Positions 1 through 5,277 of a stretch of 5,290 nt of DNA are shown piece after piece (within the stretch, counting starts at the first letter, position 1; every line of letters begins with the position of its first letter). The notes beneath the pieces are model-generated. The model was not told where the DNA came from and made no database searches. It was given only the letters and a program-made list of their open reading frames with translations. The DNA comes from an uncultured Porphyromonadaceae bacterium (lineage in GTDB: Bacteria > Bacteroidota > Bacteroidia > Bacteroidales > Muribaculaceae), in NCBI GenBank assembly GCA_900547825.1, contig URII01000091.1:1-5290 (forward strand), given 5' to 3'. Both the position numbers and the translations under genes were made by a program.

Positions 1-284
1 TCACCATGCAGGCCGCCATTTTCCCGGACAAGCCCGCCGCGCTGACGGTCAGCGATGGCGCTCATGCCGTCACTGTCACCGGCCCTGTGCCGGAAGTTGC
101 CCGCAACCGGGCACTGACGGCGGAGGACACGGCGGAGCGGCTGCAAAAAACCGGCGGCACCGTGTTCCGCTGCGAGACGGCGGAGGTGTCCATCGGCGAC
201 GGCCTGATGCTGAGCGCGTCGGCCATCAACGGCCTGCGGCGCGACGCTTTGGTAAATTCGCCCGTGAAATTGATATGTTCGTAA
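1..284 (+). CDS. U32 family peptidase (collagenase-like), C-terminal fragment, cut at both ends
   Basis: The frame is open to the left window edge, so the true start lies outside; the ATG at 6 is internal. About 82 residues up to position 251 read like the C-terminal domain (DUF3656 type) that follows the peptidase U32 domain in Firmicutes proteins. The recognisable parts are a 'PLT.E'-like RALTAEDTAERLQKTGGT segment (residues 35-52 counted from the ATG), then an acidic 'GDGLML' stretch and the SAINGLRRDAL block (residues 72-82). After L82 (bases 249-251) the similarity stops and ten unrelated residues run to a TAA at 282-284, because the DNA there is antisense to an aminotransferase gene. 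G+C is about 70% by hand count over 1-240, against about 53-55% just downstream. The family comprises putative proteases or tRNA/ubiquinone hydroxylation-related proteins, and the role of this member is not known. I infer a high-GC gut Firmicute source joined to a Bacteroidales contig. Confidence 0.7.
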   Translation, partial: TMQAAIFPDKPAALTVSDGAHAVTVTGPVPEVARNRALTAEDTAERLQKTGGTVFRCETAEVSIGDGLMLSASAINGLRRDALVNSPVKLICS

Positions 285-901
285 ATCTCGTCCGAAAGCA
301 CCAGTATGTTTTCATGCCGCGCTATCACGTCGACGAGAGCCTGAAGTTCCTTGCGGGTATAGACACTTCCCGTGGGATTGGACGGGGAGCAGAACATCAC
401 CACTTTTGTCCGCTCCGTTATGGCTTCCTCAAGCTGGTGTGGAGTGATCTTGAAATCCTGCTCTATGGTGGCAGGCACTTCTACTGTATGTCCTTCGGCA
501 AGTTTCACCATCTCCACATAGCTTACCCATGCCGGAGTGGGTATGACCACTTCGTCGCCGGGGTTCACCGTGGCTAAAATCACGTTGCACAAAGCCTGCT
601 TGGCGCCGTTGCCTACCACTATCTGCTCGGGGGCGAACGACAGTCCGTTTTCGTTACTGAGCTTATCTGCTATGGCTTTACGCAGTGACATGTAGCCGGG
701 TACCGGGGAATAGAATGAGAAATTATCGTCGATGGCGCGCTTGGCCGCTTCCTTGATGTGCTCGGGAGTGGTAAAGTCGGGTTCGCCTACAGATAGGTTG
801 ATCACATCCACGCCCTGAGCTTTAAGCTCATTGCTTTTCTGTGACATTGCCAATGTTTGCGATGCCGCAAGGGCCTTGATGCGATCTGATATACGTTCCA
901 T
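62..901 (-). CDS. aspC: Aspartate aminotransferase (PLP-dependent, class I), N-terminal part only; 3' end replaced by foreign DNA
   Basis: The reading frame is 279 codons, but only residues 1-217 or 218 (bases 901 down to about 248) are aminotransferase; the remainder is antisense to the U32 fragment. The family (fold type I, subgroup I-gamma, about 390-400 residues) swaps the amino group between aspartate and 2-oxoglutarate using PLP, in the cytoplasm. Visible landmarks are SVGEPDF at 37-43, the phosphate-side GAKQ at 99-102, PTPAW with the ring-stacking Trp125, SNPTG with Asn175, and SDEIYEH with Asp204 (PLP ring nitrogen) and Tyr207. The normal continuation with the Schiff-base lysine (SKAYAMTGWR-like block) and the C-terminal substrate-binding arginine is absent, so this product as written could not be active. 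The start is ATG at 901, about 53 nt downstream of the predicted transcription start, with no clear Shine-Dalgarno. It is transcribed divergently from the Na/Pi gene. Exact substrate preference cannot be judged from half a protein. Confidence 0.85.
   Translation of the reverse strand: MERISDRIKALAASQTLAMSQKSNELKAQGVDVINLSVGEPDFTTPEHIKEAAKRAIDDNFSFYSPVPGYMSLRKAIADKLSNENGLSFAPEQIVVGNGAKQALCNVILATVNPGDEVVIPTPAWVSYVEMVKLAEGHTVEVPATIEQDFKITPHQLEEAITERTKVVMFCSPSNPTGSVYTRKELQALVDVIARHENILVLSDEIYEHINFTGEFTKASRRRPLMADALSIRPSPMDTSAVSQRNTVPPVFCSRSAVSSAVSARLRATSGTGPVTVTA
244..256. other. Chimeric junction between high-GC Firmicutes-like DNA and Bacteroidales-like DNA
   Basis: On the plus strand U32 peptidase similarity ends with the RRDAL block at base 251. 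On the minus strand aminotransferase similarity (INFTGEFT) ends at base 251, with the following Lys codon at 248-250 ambiguous. Two unrelated genes on opposite strands are therefore truncated within a few bases of each other, and G+C drops from about 70% to about 53-55%. No inverted repeat, target-site duplication, integrase or IS end is visible at the point. An assembly chimera is the simplest explanation. Confidence 0.75.
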
Positions 902-960
902 ATCTTTTGTCGTTGCGTTTAAGGGGTAGGTTAATGTTGGTTAGTGTTTACTTAGTGCCA

Positions 961-992
961 CAAAATTAAGTAAAAATCCCGTATCCCCCAAA
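961..992 (-). promoter_or_regulatory. Bacteroidetes-type promoter for the aminotransferase gene
   Basis: On the minus strand TTTG (992-989) is followed after exactly 20 bp by TAATTTTG (968-961). This is a full match to the Bacteroidetes primary sigma factor pattern TTTG-N19-21-TAnnTTTG. Transcription would begin near 954, leaving a leader of about 53 nt before the ATG at 901. The leader contains a tandem imperfect 10-bp repeat at 929-948. Confidence 0.75.
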
Positions 993-1079
993 TTGCTTTT
1001 ATATTGATGTGGCAAGTGCGGCTGACATGGCGCCGGAGTTGACATAAGTTAAGGGTTATGAAACAATTTTCGGACTTCG

Positions 1080-1111
1080 TTTCTTGATGTAAAGAAATGT
1101 TTATATCTTTG
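1080..1111 (+). promoter_or_regulatory. Bacteroidetes-type promoter for the Na/Pi cotransporter gene
   Basis: TATCTTTG at 1104-1111 is a full match to the -7 consensus TAnnTTTG. TTTC at 1080-1083, 20 bp upstream, is one base off the -33 consensus TTTG. Transcription would begin near 1117, giving a leader of about 50 nt that starts almost exactly at the 1115-1145 hairpin. Confidence 0.65.
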
Positions 1112-1114
1112 CAG

Positions 1115-1145
1115 CGCCGATTTTTATGCCTGGGCTTGATCGGCG
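1115..1145 (+). promoter_or_regulatory. Hairpin in the 5' leader of the Na/Pi cotransporter mRNA
   Basis: CGCCGAT at 1115-1121 is perfectly complementary to ATCGGCG at 1139-1145, a 7-bp stem with a 17-nt loop. It sits at the predicted 5' end of the transcript and is not followed by a T run, so it is not an intrinsic terminator. A role in mRNA stability or translation control is inference; a chance repeat is possible. Confidence 0.4.
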
Positions 1146-1169
1146 ATCGTACCAACCACATGTCTCAAG

Positions 1170-3008
1170 ATGAATTACTCCATCCTTGACCTTCTCGGTC
1201 TGCTTGGCGCCGTAGGACTTTTTCTCTACGGCATGAAGGTAATGAGCGAGGGCTTGCAGAAAGCGGCAGGCGACCGTCTGCGTAACATTCTTTCTGCCAT
1301 GACCCGTAACCGTTTTACGGGCACGATTACCGGTTTCCTTATCACTGCGCTTATCCAGAGTTCGTCAGCCTCCACTGTTATGGTGGTGAGCTTTGTCAAT
1401 GCCGGCCTTATGTCGCTTGCGCAGTCCATGGCCGTTATTATGGGTGCCAATGTCGGCACCACGTTCACAGCCTGGATTATAGCCCTGTTCGGCTTTAAGG
1501 TAGATATCTCGGCATTCGCCCTTCCTATCATAGGTGTGGCGGTGCCGTTGCTGTTTTCCCAAAAAGGCCGCACTAAGTCAATGGGCGAGTTCCTTGTGGG
1601 ATTCGCATTCCTGTTCATGGGATTGGCGCAGATCAATCTTCATGTTCCGGATCTCCAGAGCAATCCCGAGATGTTTGAGTTCCTCCAGCGTTATACGTCG
1701 ATGGGATTCGGCTCGGTACTCGTATTCCTTGCTGTGGGACTGTTGCTTACCATGGTGATACAAAGTTCGGCGGCTACATTTGCCATTACATTGATAATGT
1801 GTAGCAAAGGCTGGATCGACTTTAACCTTGCCTGTGCCTTGGTGCTCGGTTCCAACATAGGCACCACGATCACTCCCATTCTCGCTTCCATGAGCGGAAA
1901 TGTAGCCGCAAAACGTACGGCGATGGGCCATTTACTATTCAATCTGCTCGGCACAGTGTGGACCCTATGTATATTCTATCCGTTTGTGGACCTGAACTGC
2001 TGGATCACTCAGGCCATCGGGCAGGGCGATCCTACGGCTTTGGCCGGATATGTGAATCATCTTGAGGTCACTGACCCTGAGATATACAACAATCTGTTCA
2101 ATCAGAATCCACCTACTGAGATGATGGAACGCCTTACATCGGCACAGGCTAAAGTGGCTTCGATGCAGCTCAGTGTGTCGTTCGGCCTTTCAATGTTCCA
2201 TACGGTGTTCAATCTCATCAACCTTTCCATAATGATATGGTTTACTAACCTGTATGTCAAGATTGTGGATTACCTTGTGCCCGCCCGCCACAAGGATGAG
2301 GAGGAATTCCAGCTCAAGTTCATTTCCGGCGGTCTGGTCAACGCTACTGAGCTTAATATAGCCCAGGCCGAGAAAGAGATAGTGGTGTATGCCGACCGTG
2401 TGGCCCGGATGATCGACATGGCTCAGGAACTCGTCCACACTAAAGAGGGTACGGATGAATTTACCAAACGTTTCTCCCGGCTGGAGAAATACGAGGAGAT
2501 ATCCGACCGCATGGAGATTGAGATAGCCCATTATCTTAACCGCTGTTCCGAAGGTCGCCTGTCAAACGAAGGTAAGCTGCATGTGGCTGCGTTGCTGCGC
2601 ATAGACTCTGAAATAGAAAGTATAGCTGACGGATGTTTCGGCGCAGGCAAGATACTGCTGCGTAAGCAGGAGAGTGCGGCCCAGTTCCCTCAGCAGCTCT
2701 ATGAGAATATCGACCAGATGTTCGCCCATGTGAAAAAGGCCATGAAAAACATGTTGCTCTTGCTCGGCGATGTGGAGCATGTAAGGGAGCAGGATATTAT
2801 AGCATCCTACAATTACGAACGGGAGCTCAACAATATGCGCAACCAGTTCCGCAGCGCCAACATTGAGGCTATCAACGACGGTGTGTATGAATATCAGGCC
2901 GGCATATACTATATGGACCTCGTTTCGGACGTCGAGAAAATCGGCGACTACATAATAAATGTGGTCGATACGGTAAAAGAACAGTTTCGTAACCGTATAG
3001 TGCGCTGA
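1170..3008 (+). CDS. Na/Pi cotransporter family protein with C-terminal PhoU-like domain
   Basis: This 612-residue inner-membrane protein belongs to the type II Na+/phosphate cotransporter family (NptA/YjbB-like) and probably moves inorganic phosphate with sodium. The two inverted transporter repeats are plain. Repeat 1 carries QSSSAST (63-69) and GANVGTT (92-98); repeat 2 carries QSSAAT (198-203) and GSNIGTT (227-233). These QSS and G-N-GTT signatures build the substrate site. Hydrophobic spans lie roughly at 5-27, 50-80, 84-108, 113-130, 138-155, 181-210, 217-240, 252-271 and 335-368. Residues about 275-330 form a polar loop. Residues about 390-612 are a helical PhoU-like domain with the sequence DVEKIGDYIINVVD near 587-600, a layout typical of bacterial members. 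The ATG at 1170 is chosen because the first span begins directly after it; there is no clear Shine-Dalgarno. A 15-codon upstream frame (ATG 1126) ends in TGA at 1171-1173, overlapping this start. The gene is complete and probably monocistronic, with a terminator at 3032-3065. The phosphate substrate is inferred from the family. Confidence 0.93.
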   Translation: MNYSILDLLGLLGAVGLFLYGMKVMSEGLQKAAGDRLRNILSAMTRNRFTGTITGFLITALIQSSSASTVMVVSFVNAGLMSLAQSMAVIMGANVGTTFTAWIIALFGFKVDISAFALPIIGVAVPLLFSQKGRTKSMGEFLVGFAFLFMGLAQINLHVPDLQSNPEMFEFLQRYTSMGFGSVLVFLAVGLLLTMVIQSSAATFAITLIMCSKGWIDFNLACALVLGSNIGTTITPILASMSGNVAAKRTAMGHLLFNLLGTVWTLCIFYPFVDLNCWITQAIGQGDPTALAGYVNHLEVTDPEIYNNLFNQNPPTEMMERLTSAQAKVASMQLSVSFGLSMFHTVFNLINLSIMIWFTNLYVKIVDYLVPARHKDEEEFQLKFISGGLVNATELNIAQAEKEIVVYADRVARMIDMAQELVHTKEGTDEFTKRFSRLEKYEEISDRMEIEIAHYLNRCSEGRLSNEGKLHVAALLRIDSEIESIADGCFGAGKILLRKQESAAQFPQQLYENIDQMFAHVKKAMKNMLLLLGDVEHVREQDIIASYNYERELNNMRNQFRSANIEAINDGVYEYQAGIYYMDLVSDVEKIGDYIINVVDTVKEQFRNRIVR

Positions 3009-3016
3009 TACACTGA

Positions 3017-3310
3017 CTATATGACCTCATCACGCGGACTTCTTGAGGGCCCGCGTTTTTCTTTTCGATAATTGGCTTTTTGTGGCTTTTTGCGCCGCAC
3101 CGGTTTGTGGATTGCGGCTGAATCTCCGGTTACCGGAGGTATGGCTTTGACGGTGCTGTCGCAGGTGACCGGGATCCGGACAGGAATGCCTTGTGCAGGG
3201 TTATTCCCGTCAGTGTGCCGCAGGCCCAGCACTATCGCAGCAGAGCAAAGGATCACGGCAAGTGCAACAATGCCGGTCCTTTCACCGGCTGTGATGCGGT
3301 TGCGGCTCAT
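3017..3310 (-). CDS. Small single-span membrane protein, coupled to the upstream NSS symporter
   Basis: This is a 97-residue protein of no family I can name. Its ATG (3310-3308) overlaps the TGA of the symporter gene (3309-3307) as ATGA, the classic arrangement for translational coupling, and this decides the start. Residues 1-12 are polar and basic (R3, R5, R11). Residues about 13-30 form one hydrophobic helix, and the rest is hydrophilic and Pro-rich with a strongly basic stretch (RRKK at 72-75, RKEKRG at 82-87) and the tail SRSPRDEVI. Cys22 lies in the helix, but the -1 residue is Leu, so a lipobox is not convincing. Some bacterial NSS transporters have a small one-helix partner encoded next door (MetS beside MetP in Corynebacterium), so an accessory subunit role is a reasonable inference; no sequence similarity to MetS is claimed. 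The 3' end converges on the Na/Pi gene with an 8-bp gap and contains that gene's terminator. Coding status is well supported by the overlap; function is unknown. Confidence 0.75.
   Translation of the reverse strand: MSRNRITAGERTGIVALAVILCSAAIVLGLRHTDGNNPAQGIPVRIPVTCDSTVKAIPPVTGDSAAIHKPVRRKKPQKANYRKEKRGPSRSPRDEVI
3032..3065 (+). terminator. Rho-independent terminator of the Na/Pi gene, lying inside the convergent small gene
   Basis: ACGCGG (3032-3037) pairs with CCGCGT (3051-3056) around a 13-nt loop, and is followed by a T-rich run (TTTTT, C, TTTT) through 3065. It begins 24 bases past the Na/Pi stop. The same bases encode residues 86-93 of the small membrane protein on the minus strand. On that strand there is no T run after the hairpin, so it should terminate in the plus direction only. 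Confidence 0.7.
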
Positions 3311-4668
3311 AGGAAAGTGGATATAAGCACTATGGCTATAAGCAGTGGAGCTACATATCTTACAAGGCTCAGGATCACAGGCGCCATGCGGCTGCGTATT
3401 GTTCCGTTGTTGGTGATCTGATTGCGGAACATGCCTTTAGGAGCGAACCATCCCACATATATGCACAGGAATATGGAGCCTATGGGCAGGAGTATGTTGG
3501 TGGCCACATAGTCGAAAAGCTCGAACACTGTCATTCCGAACACGGTGAATCCGCTGAGGGAGCCTTGTGAGAGCGAGCACACCGAACTTACTGCAAGCAG
3601 CGGCAGCAATGATGTGAGCACTGCCGGGAGCCTGCGCATACCGAAACGTTCCTGAAGGAATGCCACGGACACCTCGGCTATTGAGATTGTGGAAGTCAGC
3701 GCCGCTACAAACAGTAGCAGAAAAAACATCACCGACCACATGGCGCTCAACGGCATCTGGGCAAACATCTCGGGTAGTGTGACAAACACTAAGGTGGACC
3801 CTTGCATCTCTTCCCCTTCAAGGTGGAAGCTCATTACACCCGGGAATATGATCATACCCACCATTACCGCTACAAGTGTGGCCATTAGCGATACCGTGAG
3901 GGCTGTGCGTGTCAGCTTGGTGTCAGCAGGGTAATAGGAGGCATACGTAACTAATATTCCCATGCCGAGACTCAGTGAAAAGAATGTCTGACCTAATGCT
4001 TTTAGCACTGTCTCTGTGGTGATTTTGCTGAAATCCGGATTGAAGAAGAATTTAAGGCCATCGCCGGCTCCGGGAAGGGTCATTGCATAGCACATGAATA
4101 CCATCAGAAGCACAAACAGCAGAGGCATCATCCAGTTGCTTAACCGTTCTATGCCTTTCTGCACGCCTGCCATGAGCACTCCAATGTTGATTGCTATGAC
4201 TATCCATGTGGCTATAAGCGGGTTGAGGTCGTCAACCACATAGCTGTCCATTTTGGTTTGGAACAATCCGCGCAGCGAATCAATCCCCTCGATTGGGGCA
4301 TAAAGGGCGCCTGTGACGGATTGCCACATATATTCCAATGTCCATCCGGCCACCACCATATAGAAACTCATTATCAGATAGCTCGCTATGACCGCGAGAC
4401 CACCTACAAGCCACCAGTGTTTGCCGGCGCCGAGATTTTTGAACGATCCCACTGCGTCGCTTCCTCCTCCCCGGCCTAAAGCGAACTCTGCCACCATGAC
4501 CGGCACACCGAGAATCAGCACACAGCCTAAGTATAACAGCAGAAATGCCGCGCCGCCGTTGGCCTGTGCCTCGGCCGGAAAACGCCAAACGTTTCCTAAT
4601 CCTACAGCCGAGCCAACAGTTGCGGCTACCAATCCTATCTTTGATCCGAATTGTGTTTTCGTACTCAT
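3307..4668 (-). CDS. Sodium-dependent transporter, neurotransmitter:sodium symporter (NSS/SNF) family
   Basis: A 453-residue inner-membrane protein with the LeuT fold, expected to import an amino acid or related solute with Na+. Helix 1 carries the signature VGSAVGLGNVWRFP (18-31), including the unwound region and Asn26 (LeuT Asn27). Helix 6 carries FFSLSLGMGILVTYASY (229-245), where Ser231 replaces LeuT Thr254. Helix 8 has AALTS (322-326), matching the LeuT Na2 residues Ala351, Thr354 and Ser355. Spans lie near 11-35, 39-62, 86-114, 152-169, 176-197, 224-248, 256-281, 308-338, 346-365, 383-408 and 430-452. That makes 11, with the protein ending at helix 11, as in several bacterial members lacking helix 12. 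In helix 7 the position that aligns with LeuT Asn286, by my hand alignment, is Ala263. The start is the ATG at 4668, ahead of the usual short polar N-terminus; upstream is a -7 box. It overlaps the next gene by ATGA, forming a two-gene operon. Substrate cannot be told from the sequence. Confidence 0.93.
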   Translation of the reverse strand: MSTKTQFGSKIGLVAATVGSAVGLGNVWRFPAEAQANGGAAFLLLYLGCVLILGVPVMVAEFALGRGGGSDAVGSFKNLGAGKHWWLVGGLAVIASYLIMSFYMVVAGWTLEYMWQSVTGALYAPIEGIDSLRGLFQTKMDSYVVDDLNPLIATWIVIAINIGVLMAGVQKGIERLSNWMMPLLFVLLMVFMCYAMTLPGAGDGLKFFFNPDFSKITTETVLKALGQTFFSLSLGMGILVTYASYYPADTKLTRTALTVSLMATLVAVMVGMIIFPGVMSFHLEGEEMQGSTLVFVTLPEMFAQMPLSAMWSVMFFLLLFVAALTSTISIAEVSVAFLQERFGMRRLPAVLTSLLPLLAVSSVCSLSQGSLSGFTVFGMTVFELFDYVATNILLPIGSIFLCIYVGWFAPKGMFRNQITNNGTIRSRMAPVILSLVRYVAPLLIAIVLISTFL

Positions 4669-4721
4669 AATTTCACGGAGTTCTATTGTGAGAATACGGT
4701 TAAAAATAACCTGAAATGTTG

Positions 4722-4729
4722 CAAAACTA
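4722..4729 (-). promoter_or_regulatory. Probable -7 element for the symporter operon
   Basis: On the minus strand TAGTTTTG (4729-4722) matches TAnnTTTG, which would place transcription start near 4715 with a leader of about 47 nt. No good -33 TTTG is found 19-21 bp upstream; the nearest TTTG (4745-4742) is only 12 bp away. An 8-bp palindrome GTGATCAC at 4753-4760 lies just upstream and could be an operator, though this is speculative. Confidence 0.5.
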
Positions 4730-4825
4730 ACAAATTCGGATCAAACCGCCATGTGATCACGCTGCTAATCCTCTATGTGTAATTATCTTTAACCTTTAGG
4801 AGGATTTTTAATCAGTTATTGTAAC

Positions 4826-4833
4826 TAAATTTG
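4826..4833 (+). promoter_or_regulatory. Possible -7 element directly in front of the VanZ-like gene
   Basis: TAAATTTG at 4826-4833 is a full match to TAnnTTTG, but it ends only 4 bases before the ATG at 4838. If used, the transcript would be leaderless or nearly so. There is no matching -33 element. A weaker candidate, TATCTTTA at 4784-4791 (one mismatch), would give a leader of about 40 nt. Confidence 0.4.
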
Positions 4834-4837
4834 TGTC

Positions 4838-5242
4838 ATGAAGTATATTGACTGGCTTCTCTGCCTTCTGCCGCGATGGGGCAACACAATAACGGTGGTC
4901 TGTGCTATTGTGTATCTTACATTGTTCCGCGATCCGGTGCCCGAACCTCTCAGGGTGCCGCTGTTTCCCGGTGCCGACAAAGTGGTGCATGCCATTATGT
5001 TTGCCGCGTTGGCATTTGTGTGGCTTACTGATATGGGAAAATCCAACCGTTTGCGGATCTTTATAGTGGCTGCGGGTACTGCCGCTGCCGGAGGGCTGAT
5101 AGAGATCCTGCAGCATGTGATGGCTATGGGCCGCACTGCCGAGTGGGCCGATTTTTATGCCGATGCTGCGGGTGCTGTTGTCGGCTCCTGCCTGGCAGCC
5201 TGGTGGCTACATGTTGCGGGGAAGCGTGAACACAAAGCGTGA
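4838..5242 (+). CDS. VanZ-like family membrane protein
   Basis: A 134-residue protein with four hydrophobic spans near 17-30, 49-64, 72-90 and 107-126, the usual size and topology of stand-alone VanZ-like domain proteins. The conserved polar set is present: DKVVH at 47-51 (Asp47, Lys48, His51), E89 and Q92 in the third helix (IEILQ), R99, then EWAD at 102-105 and D109 with G112 at the start of the last helix. The family is named for VanZ of vancomycin-resistance clusters, which gives low-level teicoplanin resistance. Most members, including those scattered singly in Bacteroidetes genomes, have no known function, and nothing here indicates glycopeptide resistance. The ATG at 4838 is the only plausible start; the next Met in frame is residue 54. 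A perfect AGGAGG at 4798-4803 is too far upstream to serve it. The stop lies inside the left arm of the hairpin at 5235-5277. The gene diverges from the symporter operon. Confidence 0.87.
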   Translation: MKYIDWLLCLLPRWGNTITVVCAIVYLTLFRDPVPEPLRVPLFPGADKVVHAIMFAALAFVWLTDMGKSNRLRIFIVAAGTAAAGGLIEILQHVMAMGRTAEWADFYADAAGAVVGSCLAAWWLHVAGKREHKA

Positions 5243-5277
5243 GCCGTCATCATAGGAGGTATGCCACGCTCACGCTT
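5235..5277. repeat. 10-bp inverted repeat spanning the VanZ stop codon
   Basis: AAGCGTGAGC (5235-5244) is perfectly complementary to GCTCACGCTT (5268-5277) around a 23-nt loop. An additional direct copy of the first 8 bases (AAGCGTGA) occurs at 5222-5229, so the right arm has two possible partners. There is no T run on the plus strand after the stem and only a weak one (TTTGTGTT) on the minus strand. It may be a weak or factor-assisted transcription end between convergent genes, or a protein-binding site. The remaining bases to 5290 hold no gene that can be called, though an ATG at 5287 on the plus strand and an open minus-strand frame ending at 5250 are both possible edges of a neighbour. 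Confidence 0.5.

Noticed and set aside
275..577. 100-codon plus-strand frame opposite the aminotransferase
   Set aside because: It is antisense to clear aminotransferase coding sequence (NPTG and SDEIYEH motifs) and its protein has no recognisable pattern.
952..1161. 69-codon minus-strand frame in the intergenic region
   Set aside because: It would span both predicted divergent promoters, has no plausible protein features, and sits in AT-rich regulatory DNA.
1226..1954. Several minus-strand frames of 65-136 codons under the Na/Pi gene
   Set aside because: They are shadows of a complete, strongly recognisable transporter gene on the plus strand; none has its own support.
3072..3421. Plus-strand frames of 76-84 codons opposite the small membrane protein
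   Set aside because: The minus-strand small gene has the ATGA overlap with the symporter and a sensible membrane-protein layout, while the plus-strand frames have neither.
4798..4803. Perfect Shine-Dalgarno sequence AGGAGG upstream of the VanZ-like gene
   Set aside because: It is 35 bases before the ATG, with no start codon at a usable distance, and Shine-Dalgarno use is weak in Bacteroidetes; probably chance.
4808..5136. Two minus-strand frames of about 100 codons under the VanZ-like gene
   Set aside because: They are antisense to a protein with the conserved VanZ-like residues, with no family resemblance of their own.
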